Of a DNA stretch of 64,000 nucleotides, positions 1 to 6,722 are shown piece after piece. The notes beneath the pieces were generated by a model that was not told the origin of the DNA, searched no databases, and saw nothing but the letters and a program-made list of their open reading frames with translations. Position 1 is the first letter of the stretch. The number at the start of each line of letters is the position of its first letter. Where the stretch lies: the NCBI GenBank assembly GCA_023228145.1, contig JALOBU010000002.1:140607-204606 (forward strand), written 5' to 3'. The translations under genes were made by a program, and so were the position numbers. The DNA is from Bacteroidales bacterium. Its GTDB lineage: Bacteria; Bacteroidota; Bacteroidia; Bacteroidales; CAIWKO01.

Positions 1-258
1 AAGATTTAACTTTTCTATTTCAGTCAGTTTAGTGAATAAATATTTTGATTGTATAAATGAAATTACCGCAGAATTTTCAAGACCATGTTCAACAAATAAA
101 TGTCCAGTTGTAATACTATTTTTATTTTTATCTTCAATAATATCACTCGGATACCAGCCTAAATAATTTGAAAAATTTTCAAGTTCTTTGATTAAGCCTT
201 TATCTCCATTCCAAGGTGAAATTAGTTTTCTTAATATGTTTGTATTAAAAGAGTCCAT
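1..258 (-). CDS. Hypothetical protein, N-terminal part (runs off window)
   Basis: An open frame of 86 codons begins at an ATG whose first base is 258 and stays open to the window edge, so only the N-terminus is visible. The protein starts MDSFNTNILRKLISPWNGDK and continues as an ordinary soluble-looking chain with no signal peptide or membrane segment. I do not recognise the family. It reads away from the attC-like hairpin at 341-473, so it may be a cassette-type accessory gene, but that is inference only. Confidence 0.55.
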   Translation of the reverse strand, partial: MDSFNTNILRKLISPWNGDKGLIKELENFSNYLGWYPSDIIEDKNKNSITTGHLFVEHGLENSAVISFIQSKYLFTKLTEIEKLNL

Positions 259-340
259 TTAGTTTTTTTTATAAAACCCAAAGATAATCTAAATTTTATT
301 CCTCCAATTTATCTGCGAATGCACTTTTTTTGCCTTGTTG

Positions 341-473
341 GTAACGAACCGGTGTGGCAAGTCGGCGGCGGTGATAGAAGTACTTTCCTGTCCACCAAAC
401 CGACCGCTAAATAAAAGCACTGCACTGTCTGCAAACCCTTACCCGCCGCTGCTTGCCACACAAAGTTATATGC
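341..473. repeat. attC-like imperfect hairpin (integron cassette recombination site candidate)
   Basis: Two perfect 10-bp arms, GTGTGGCAAG (352-361) and CTTGCCACAC (452-461), face each other. Outside them TAAC (342-345) pairs with GTTA (465-468), separated from the arms by unpaired spacers of 6 and 3 bases. Inside, CGGCGG (363-368) pairs with CCGCCG (443-448) across an unequal bulge. The right end reads GTTATATGC. This two-block stem with spacers and extrahelical bases is the architecture of integron attC sites (R''-L''...L'-R'). No integrase gene is in the window. The segment also fills the 314-base gap between the first two genes. A folded intergenic repeat unrelated to integrons remains possible. 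Confidence 0.5.
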
Positions 474-572
474 ATGTTATAAGTTTTTATGTCATTAATC
501 GTATCAGAGAATTAAAATAATAAACAGGGGAGATTAATAATAAGTCCCCTGTTCTATTAGTGAAAACAAAAG

Positions 573-791
573 TCAATGTGCGACTTGTACTTTTTTCCGA
601 TTTACTTCTACTATATACTTAATGATGTAAATGAATGCACCTAAAAATGGAATAAACAGTACAAACAAAGACCACAATATTTTGTGTGCTTGTTTTTCTT
701 CATGCTTAAATATAAACACAAAACTCAAAACAACTACTATTAATAGTGTTATTAATAGTATTATTATTATTGCTGGATGAATTAGTACCAT
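573..791 (-). CDS. Small two-helix membrane protein, PLDc_N-like
   Basis: This 72-residue protein has two hydrophobic helices, about residues 6-27 and 38-60, separated by a short charged loop (KHEEKQAHK). The second helix, with its F-IPF-G-IYI pattern, resembles the phospholipase D/cardiolipin synthase N-terminal membrane domain (PLDc_N) that also occurs alone in small bacterial membrane proteins. There is no catalytic HKD motif, so no enzyme activity is claimed. It lies 7 bases downstream of the lipoprotein gene at 799-1551 on the same strand, so the two are probably cotranscribed. Both sit between two GTTATATGC repeat ends, which suggests an acquired unit. Confidence 0.65.
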   Translation of the reverse strand: MVLIHPAIIIILLITLLIVVVLSFVFIFKHEEKQAHKILWSLFVLFIPFLGAFIYIIKYIVEVNRKKVQVAH

Positions 792-798
792 GATTTTA

Positions 799-1551
799 TT
801 AATTTGAGTAAAAATTTGCTGTGCACATACATAAAAGTCCTTCCCAAATACAAGAAATTGTTACACCTGTACCGAACCAACCAGGATGAGCAGCTAAAAT
901 GGCTTTATAATCATGATTACACCAATACTCAGAGTCGGAATGGTTCAAATGAAAACCAACTGCTGTACCTTGATATTTATATTTAAGACCAAAATTTGGT
1001 AATAAATCGTGAACTAAACCTTGCATAACAAATTCATGAAGTAGAGTTGATAATATGATAAAATCGCTACAAATTTTTACAGGGGCATCTTCGAATTCAA
1101 ATTTGTTGATATTTGTTTCCTGTCCCTCAAGAGTCACAAAAAAGTCTTTTGTTACGAAATTATATTTAACATCTGTAGAACAATCTTCGCCATATATTAT
1201 ATACGAATCGTTCGTCTTTATGATTTTATAAACTTTTTTATCTAAGAGATACTTGTCTGCGTTGACTATTAATTCACCATCGCCCGAAAATACCTGAAAT
1301 GTAATATGATCATCCATTATTTCCAAAACATCAATTTCCTTAATGTTTAAGGGTAAAAGGTATTCTGAAAACTTTGTCAATTTGTACTTATCATAGCCTT
1401 TCAAAATAAGGTTATCAAACAAATTGTCTTGTGGAGAAATATTCTGAGAATTTGTCGTTGGTTGTGTAACTTCGGTCGATTTCTTACATGAATTAAAAGA
1501 AAATGCCACACAAATAATTAGCAATAAAACAATTAATTTTTTCATTTTCAT
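799..1551 (-). CDS. Hypothetical lipoprotein
   Basis: The 250-residue product starts with a lysine-rich signal sequence and a lipobox ending in N-S-C at Cys22, followed by KK, so it should be a lipoprotein of the cell envelope. The rest is a polar, probably beta-rich chain. A cysteine- and aromatic-rich C-terminal end (Cys residues around HSDSEYWCNHD and CIWEGLLCMC) may be disulfide-bonded. I do not recognise the family. The gene is followed 7 bases later by the small membrane protein at 573-791. No gene lies between it and the repeat end at 1706-1714. Confidence 0.7.
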   Translation of the reverse strand: MKMKKLIVLLLIICVAFSFNSCKKSTEVTQPTTNSQNISPQDNLFDNLILKGYDKYKLTKFSEYLLPLNIKEIDVLEIMDDHITFQVFSGDGELIVNADKYLLDKKVYKIIKTNDSYIIYGEDCSTDVKYNFVTKDFFVTLEGQETNINKFEFEDAPVKICSDFIILSTLLHEFVMQGLVHDLLPNFGLKYKYQGTAVGFHLNHSDSEYWCNHDYKAILAAHPGWFGTGVTISCIWEGLLCMCTANFYSN

Positions 1552-1705
1552 AAATATTTGAGTTTAACAAAAGTACATTTTTTCTAATCAGTCAGCAAAT
1601 TTATTGTGCTGGTTACTCTATTTTTTCATGTCGATTTTCACTTGCACATTCTCGACTTCAGGTGGTCAGCCTGCAATAACCGGTCTTTGTTTTTTTTAAA
1701 TAGTT

Positions 1706-1730
1706 GCATATAACGCCTGTGTTAGCGCAT
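1706..1730 (-). repeat. Second GTTATATGC repeat end, half attC-like site
   Basis: The minus strand reads GTTATATGCA at 1705-1714, identical over 10 bases to the end of the hairpin at 341-473 but in inverted orientation. It is preceded by CGCTAACACAGGC, which resembles an attC L'-R' half. No matching left half could be found before 1940, so the site looks truncated. Together the two ends bracket the two genes at 573-1551. The rest of 1552-1940 is AT-rich and holds nothing I can name. Confidence 0.35.
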
Positions 1731-1943
1731 TGCGTTTATTTTTACTTTAGCTCTTCTGTAGCTGCAATCCGTTTTTTGTGTTTTAAATTATTATTTAATA
1801 ATGAATTGCTTTTTCTATTTTCCGTTTGTAATTAATTGTAAGCATTTGTAATCGTCTCAACAAATATAAAAAAAACTTATCAAATAAGTGTTTGTAATAT
1901 ATTTTTTTGTTTATCCTGCAATATATAGGCGGCCGGGTTTAAT

Positions 1944-2113
1944 CAGGAGGCTGTCTCAAAAGTCAATATTTGCCAGTATCTAACCTTAGTGTGCCTTAGT
2001 GTGTACTTGGTGTCCGCCGCGGCGGACTTTGTGGTTCAACTACTTATATTTACCACGAAGTAACTCAAAGGGGTGCACAAAGGCGCACAAAGGACTTTTG
2101 AGACAGCCTCCTG
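1944..2113. mobile_element. MITE-like element with perfect 21-bp terminal inverted repeats
   Basis: Bases 1944-1964 (CAGGAGGCTGTCTCAAAAG...) are the exact reverse complement of 2093-2113, giving 21-bp perfect terminal inverted repeats around a 170-bp element with no gene. Its centre carries a perfect 16-bp palindrome, GTCCGCCGCGGCGGAC (2012-2027). The arms resemble ends of IS1182/IS5-like elements that begin GGCTGTCTCAAAA, so this is probably a non-autonomous derivative moved in trans. I see no target-site duplication. It ends about 50 bases before the -7 motif of the aminotransferase gene. Confidence 0.7.
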
Positions 2114-2165
2114 ACTTGCACAAAAAAATAAAAAATCTCAGGCATGAGTATTTGCACAGAATTAC

Positions 2166-2173
2166 TAATTTTG
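2166..2173 (+). promoter_or_regulatory. Putative -7 element for aspC
   Basis: TAATTTTG fits the Bacteroidota -7 consensus TAnnTTTG and lies 17 bases before the ATG at 2191. No TTTG was found at the ideal 19-21 base distance upstream, so this rests on half a promoter. Confidence 0.35.
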
Positions 2174-2190
2174 AGCAAAAATTATTTACT

Positions 2191-3393
2191 ATGAATTATT
2201 TATCCAACAGAATCAACAATTTATCCGAGTCGGAAACCCTTGCCATGACACAGAAAAGCCGCGAGCTCGCCGCACAGGGTTTCGATGTAATCAATCTCAG
2301 CATTGGCGAACCGGACTTCAATACGCCGGAATTTATAAAAAATTCAGCCAAAGATGCCATTGACAAAAACTTTACCCACTACCCTCCCGTACCCGGCTAT
2401 CCGGAATTGCGGCAGGCAATATGCAAAAAACTAAAACGCGACAACAACCTTGAATACATCCCCGAGCAGATCGTTGTTTCCACAGGAGCCAAACATTCTA
2501 TTGCCAATGTGATGCTGGCGCTGGTAAACCCCGGCGATGAAGTCATCGTGCCGGCGCCCTACTGGGTTTCCTACAAAGAAATAGTGAAACTTGCCGAAGG
2601 AAAAGCGGTTTATATCCAAGGCTCTATAGAAAGCAATTTTAAAGTCAGCCCGCAGCAAATAGAAGAAGCCATAACGGATAAAACCAAGGTGTTTATTTTC
2701 AGCAGCCCGTGCAACCCCACCGGCTCGGTTTATACCAAAGAAGAACTGCGCGCTTTTGCCTCTATATTTGCAAAGCATAAAAACATTTTTATCATCTCCG
2801 ATGAAATCTATGAATATATCAATTTCCTCGGCAAGCACGAAAGCATCGCCCAGTTTCCCGAAATTAAAGACCAGGTCATCGTTGTAAACGGTGTTTCAAA
2901 AGGCTATGCCATGACGGGCTGGCGTATCGGGTACATTGCCGCTCCAAAACCCATTGCCAAGGCATGCAGCAAGCTTCAGGGGCAGGTTACTTCGGGAGCG
3001 TGCTCCATAGCGCAGAAAGCTTCTTTTACCGCTATTGACAGCGACCCGCAAAGCATACCTGAGTTCAAACTGATGCTCGATGCTTTCCGCGAAAGGCGCG
3101 ACCTGCTGCTCAGCCTGCTGAAAGAAATTCCCGGCATAGGCACCAACGTACCCGACGGGGCATTTTACGTTTTTATGGACGTAAAAAATTATTTCGGAAA
3201 ATCCAACGGCACAACCACCATCAAAGGCAGCGACGACCTGAGCATGCACCTTCTTAACAACGCCCATATTGCCATGGTGCCCGGCACCGCCTTCGGCGAC
3301 CCAAATTGCCTGCGGTTTTCTTACGCTACTTCCAAGGAAAAAATAATTGAAGCCGTGAAGCGTTTAAAAGATGCGCTGGAAAAATTCAAATAA
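2191..3393 (+). CDS. aspC: Pyridoxal-phosphate aminotransferase, class I (aspartate aminotransferase-like)
   Basis: The 400-residue product is a full-length fold-type I aminotransferase that moves an amino group between aspartate (or a related amino acid) and 2-oxoglutarate in the cytoplasm. Visible marks are SIGEPDFNTP near residues 37-46, SSPCNPTG at 171-178, SDEIYEY at 203-209 and the PLP-binding lysine K237 in VSKGYAMTGWRIGY. The substrate arginine is expected in LRFSYAT near the C-terminus. The frame stays open upstream to 1999, but that extension is a translation of the MITE-like element, so I start at 2191, which begins MNYLSNRI like its homologues. Exact substrate preference is not shown by the sequence. 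Confidence 0.9.
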   Translation: MNYLSNRINNLSESETLAMTQKSRELAAQGFDVINLSIGEPDFNTPEFIKNSAKDAIDKNFTHYPPVPGYPELRQAICKKLKRDNNLEYIPEQIVVSTGAKHSIANVMLALVNPGDEVIVPAPYWVSYKEIVKLAEGKAVYIQGSIESNFKVSPQQIEEAITDKTKVFIFSSPCNPTGSVYTKEELRAFASIFAKHKNIFIISDEIYEYINFLGKHESIAQFPEIKDQVIVVNGVSKGYAMTGWRIGYIAAPKPIAKACSKLQGQVTSGACSIAQKASFTAIDSDPQSIPEFKLMLDAFRERRDLLLSLLKEIPGIGTNVPDGAFYVFMDVKNYFGKSNGTTTIKGSDDLSMHLLNNAHIAMVPGTAFGDPNCLRFSYATSKEKIIEAVKRLKDALEKFK

Positions 3394-3405
3394 AATAATT
3401 GAACA

Positions 3406-4059
3406 ATGTCTATCACTTTAACTTTTTTAATTTTTATCATTGTCACCATCAGTACTCTCAGCCTCGGATTGATACTGTTTATTCTGGGGCTCATACAGAA
3501 AAAAACCGGGCAATGGGTTGCAGGAGTTATCATGTTCATTTTGTCCATCATCATTGCTGTAATATGGTTTGTTGGAATAATCGTTAAAATACCTAAAAAC
3601 TTTGAAAGCAAGGTAAAATATCATTCTGATGAGTATGAGCAATACGACAACTACAACAATGACACAGAAAGTTATAATGACGAAGACAACTATATCGTTG
3701 ACGATAAAAATAATTCTGACAAAATTTCTGGTTTTATTCAGGATGTTGATAAAAGCCTTGTTTATATAAAAATAGTTCCCGAACCGGCGCTGAAAGATTA
3801 CGGCATCAAACTTAACAAAATTGATACGTATTCATCAAAAGATGGCAGCAGCAAAATGATTCCTTTGAATATTTCTTTCACAGATAAATTTAAAGGGGAA
3901 TTGCAGTTGATACTTTATTCCTCCGGCAGGGAAGAACTTGGGAAAAGCTTGGTTCATATCGGCCAGGAAAAAAATACTACTTTTACTGTCAGATTTATTT
4001 TCGAGGATGAAGCCAATTTCTTAAAAACCGATTATGCACTTTTAAAATCAAGTGACTGA
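3406..4059 (+). CDS. Two-helix membrane protein with acidic linker, unknown function
   Basis: The 217-residue protein starts with two transmembrane helices (about residues 4-30 and 36-60). An acidic, tyrosine- and asparagine-rich linker (about 70-105) and a polar C-terminal domain of about 110 residues follow. I do not recognise the family. The gene begins 12 bases after aspC and its TGA overlaps the ATG of the heptose kinase gene by one base (TGATG), so it is in one transcription unit with both. The coupling hints at an envelope role, but this is inference. Confidence 0.75.
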   Translation: MSITLTFLIFIIVTISTLSLGLILFILGLIQKKTGQWVAGVIMFILSIIIAVIWFVGIIVKIPKNFESKVKYHSDEYEQYDNYNNDTESYNDEDNYIVDDKNNSDKISGFIQDVDKSLVYIKIVPEPALKDYGIKLNKIDTYSSKDGSSKMIPLNISFTDKFKGELQLILYSSGREELGKSLVHIGQEKNTTFTVRFIFEDEANFLKTDYALLKSSD

Positions 4060-5075
4060 TGTTATCCCTAGACAGAAATTCTGCAGCAAAATTATTTCAT
4101 GACTTTACGGGCATGAAAGCCCTGGTGATTGGAGATGTGATGCTCGATTCATACATCTGGGGCCATGTTGAACGAATTTCACCCGAAGCTCCTGTGCCTG
4201 TAGTAAGTGTCAGTAAGCGCGAAAACCGTCTGGGCGGGGCAGCCAATGTAGTGCTAAACCTGCAAGCCTTGGGGGCTGTACCCATCTTGTGTTCAGTTAC
4301 AGGAAATGACTCCCGCTGTGATGATTTTTGCAAATTACTCGAACAACATGATATTTCTCATGCAGGCATACTGAAAAATGAACAGCGCAGCACAACCACA
4401 AAATTCCGTATCATTGGCAATAACTATCAGATGCTGCGAGTGGACGAAGAAACCACACAAGTGCTTAATCAGGATGAAAGCCGTAACTTCTTCAACCTGA
4501 TAGAACGCATTGTTTTGGCTGAAAATCCGCAGGTTATTATTTTTGAAGATTATGACAAAGGTGTTATAAACCATGCGCTGATACAATGGGTAGTTGAACT
4601 TGCCGAGAAAAAGAAAATTCCTTTGGTAGTTGACCCTAAAAAGAAAAATTTTTTACATTATAAACGTGTGAGCCTGTTTAAACCCAATTTTACAGAGCTT
4701 TGCGAAGGATTGAAGATAGAAAACGTACAGAAAACCCCCGAAAGCCTGCTAAGGATATGTTCTGCTTTTCAGTACCAGCATGACATTCCTAACATGATGC
4801 TCACTCTATCTGAAAAAGGAATGTTCATTTCTTCTGCTGACAAAATAGGTAAATACACTGGAGAAATGATACCCGCAAGAGTTCGCAATATTGCCGATGT
4901 TTCGGGTGCCGGCGATACCGTTATCTCCATTGCAGCCTTATGCACTGCTCTAAAACTTCCTCTTTACGATACAGCTTTCATAGCGAATATCGGCGGAGGA
5001 CTAGTGTGTGAACACACAGGTGTTGTTCCTGTTAACAAAGAAAAACTTAAGGAAGAAGTTTTGTCATTGATGTAA
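4059..5075 (+). CDS. hldA: D-glycero-beta-D-manno-heptose-7-phosphate kinase (RfaE1/HldA type)
   Basis: This 338-residue PfkB-family sugar kinase phosphorylates heptose 7-phosphate at C1 in the ADP-heptose route to the lipopolysaccharide core. Family marks are GDVMLDSYIWG near the N-terminus, ISPEAPVPV, the glycine-rich LGGAANVVLNL and the catalytic GAGDT motif with Asp286. E. coli HldE carries a second nucleotidyltransferase domain. That domain is absent here, so the adenylyl transfer must be done by a separate protein not seen in this window. Translation is probably coupled to the preceding membrane-protein gene by the TGATG overlap. Confidence 0.92.
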   Translation: MLSLDRNSAAKLFHDFTGMKALVIGDVMLDSYIWGHVERISPEAPVPVVSVSKRENRLGGAANVVLNLQALGAVPILCSVTGNDSRCDDFCKLLEQHDISHAGILKNEQRSTTTKFRIIGNNYQMLRVDEETTQVLNQDESRNFFNLIERIVLAENPQVIIFEDYDKGVINHALIQWVVELAEKKKIPLVVDPKKKNFLHYKRVSLFKPNFTELCEGLKIENVQKTPESLLRICSAFQYQHDIPNMMLTLSEKGMFISSADKIGKYTGEMIPARVRNIADVSGAGDTVISIAALCTALKLPLYDTAFIANIGGGLVCEHTGVVPVNKEKLKEEVLSLM

Positions 5076-5098
5076 CAAATGCTCTTCATTTTTTCAAA

Positions 5099-5809
5099 AT
5101 GAATGCTTCCCGTTTCAAAACAAAAAATGATGAAATAGCCGGCCTTTTCGACAGCATTGCGGGGCATTACGACTTTCTGAACCATTTCCTTTCTTTCGGC
5201 ATTGATAAACTTTGGAGAAAAAAAATCATCCGAATGATAAGCAAGGAACATCCTGACAGCATACTGGACATTGCTACCGGAACTTCGGACCTTGCCATAG
5301 CTGCAGCTACAAAAATCCAGGGTGTGCAAATTACAGGGATAGATATTTCGGAAAAAATGCTTGGCATTGCCAAAGAAAAAATTCGAGAAAAACACCTCGA
5401 AGACAGGATAACATTGCAAAAAAAATCTGCCGAAAGTATGGATTTTGCAGACAACAACTTCGACAATGTGATGGTTGCATTTGGGGTACGAAATTTTGAA
5501 GACCTAAACAAAGGCCTTCAACAGATGCTGCGTGTGGTAAAACCCGGAAGGAAAATTTTTATACTGGAGTTTTCAAAGCCACAGGGGTTCATAAAACCTT
5601 TTTTTAATTTTTACTTCCGATACCTGTTGCCTTTTATCGGGAAGTTAATATCAGGCAACAGCAATGCCTACCGATATCTTCACCGAAGTGCTATCAGTTT
5701 CCCTGACAGAAAATATTTCACGGATATACTCACTCAACAAGGGTTTACAAAGACATACTGCCACTATTTGAGCAGTGGGATTGCCACCATTTATGTCGGA
5801 ATTAAGTAA
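5099..5809 (+). CDS. ubiE: Demethylmenaquinone methyltransferase (UbiE/MenG)
   Basis: The 236-residue class I SAM methyltransferase carries out the last step of menaquinone synthesis, methylating demethylmenaquinone. Motif I reads DIATGTSDLAI at residues 57-67. The UbiE-specific stretch FGVRNFEDL and the C-terminal YRYLHRSAISFP region are also present. Menaquinone is the electron carrier expected for the fumarate reductase/succinate dehydrogenase at 41.6-45.5 kb. The gene starts 23 bases after hldA and is followed by porT, a neighbour pair I recall from other Bacteroidota. Confidence 0.93.
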   Translation: MNASRFKTKNDEIAGLFDSIAGHYDFLNHFLSFGIDKLWRKKIIRMISKEHPDSILDIATGTSDLAIAAATKIQGVQITGIDISEKMLGIAKEKIREKHLEDRITLQKKSAESMDFADNNFDNVMVAFGVRNFEDLNKGLQQMLRVVKPGRKIFILEFSKPQGFIKPFFNFYFRYLLPFIGKLISGNSNAYRYLHRSAISFPDRKYFTDILTQQGFTKTYCHYLSSGIATIYVGIK

Positions 5810-5818
5810 AAAATAGTA

Positions 5819-5826
5819 TAATTTTG
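5819..5826 (+). promoter_or_regulatory. Putative -7 element upstream of porT
   Basis: TAATTTTG matches TAnnTTTG and lies 49 bases before the porT start. I could not see a convincing -33 TTTG, so an independent porT promoter is only possible. Confidence 0.3.
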
Positions 5827-5875
5827 CAATAGATTTTAATATCGCACGTTATTTTAGGTTCAGAAAGCGTTTGTA

Positions 5876-6607
5876 TTGAAAACGATAATAAAATATTTTT
5901 CCCTCATCACATTTGTTTTTCTTCTTTGTGGTGGTTCATCTTTTGCACAGTACCGCGAGCACAGGTTTGTTGAAAACCTGCCCAAGTTCGATAAACGCCG
6001 TTATCATTTCGGCTTTTTGCTGGGGATGAACTATATGGATTTTGCTTTGAAAAGCGCCAAAGACCTATCACCTTACGATTCGCTCACAGCAATAACCACC
6101 AAGCCAGACTTTGGTTTTGACATCGGCATCGTTTCCAGTCTGACACTCACCAAGTATCTCAGCCTGCGCTTTGTGCCCACACTTTCTTTTGGGAACCGTA
6201 CCGTTGAATATACTTTCCTGCACAATGACTCCATCACATATAAACAAAGCAAACGCATCGAGTCAACTTTCATGTTTTTTCCTTTATACCTTAAATACCA
6301 GTCAAAACGCATAGGGAATTTCAGAGCTTACGTTATTGGCGGAGCCAAATACGCGATAGATATGGCATCGCAGGCAAAGAAAAAGAATAAGGAAGGCGAG
6401 GCCCCTATAAAACTCAGGCGCAGCGATGTACTTATTGATGTCGGCACCGGGCTTGATTTTTTCCTGCCCTACTTTAAATTCGGCATAGAACTTAAAATGT
6501 CTTATGGTCTACCCAACCTTCTCATCCCCGAAAACACCATCTATACCAACAGCATTCGCCGCCTCGGTTCAAAACTATTCCAGCTCTCTCTTACTTTTGA
6601 AGGATAA
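5876..6607 (+). CDS. porT: PorT family type IX secretion outer-membrane protein
   Basis: The 243-residue protein has a signal peptide ending near FAQ (residue 25). It continues with ENLPKFDKRRYHFGFLLG, a stretch typical of PorT, an outer-membrane beta-barrel protein needed for assembly of the type IX secretion system (T9SS). Alternating beta strands run to the C-terminus. The start is a TTG codon at 5876, because no ATG in frame precedes the signal peptide. Cargo for this system in the window includes the proteins at 15179-17386 (type A sorting domain) and 51058-52362 (type B). The assignment rests on recognised sequence and on its position after ubiE. Confidence 0.85.
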   Translation: MKTIIKYFSLITFVFLLCGGSSFAQYREHRFVENLPKFDKRRYHFGFLLGMNYMDFALKSAKDLSPYDSLTAITTKPDFGFDIGIVSSLTLTKYLSLRFVPTLSFGNRTVEYTFLHNDSITYKQSKRIESTFMFFPLYLKYQSKRIGNFRAYVIGGAKYAIDMASQAKKKNKEGEAPIKLRRSDVLIDVGTGLDFFLPYFKFGIELKMSYGLPNLLIPENTIYTNSIRRLGSKLFQLSLTFEG

Positions 6608-6625
6608 GTTTTTTCATACTGTTAT

Positions 6626-6660
6626 GAGCCGGAGTACGGCTTTAATCCGTACTCCGGCTC
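6626..6660 (+). terminator. Strong 14-bp hairpin downstream of porT
   Basis: GAGCCGGAGTACGG (6626-6639) pairs perfectly with CCGTACTCCGGCTC (6647-6660) over a 7-base loop. It starts 19 bases after porT ends. No long T run follows, so it could be a terminator without a classical tail or an mRNA-stabilising hairpin. Confidence 0.5.
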
Positions 6661-6666
6661 ATCAGT

Positions 6667-6697
6667 TTTGAAGTTTCGCCTACATTGATTATTTTTG
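6667..6697 (+). promoter_or_regulatory. Bacteroidota-type promoter of the tricorn-like protease gene
   Basis: TTTG at 6667-6670 is followed after exactly 19 bases by TATTTTTG at 6690-6697, a full match to the -33/-7 consensus TTTG-N19-21-TAnnTTTG. The start codon follows at 6723. Confidence 0.65.
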
Positions 6698-6722
6698 TCC
6701 TACTCATAAATACTTATTTATC

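Noticed and set aside
335..520. 61-codon frame over the first hairpin
   Set aside because: Reads straight through the attC-like fold and has no protein-like composition.
1999..2190. N-terminal extension of the aminotransferase frame
   Set aside because: It translates the MITE-like element and intergenic DNA; the family start is at 2191.
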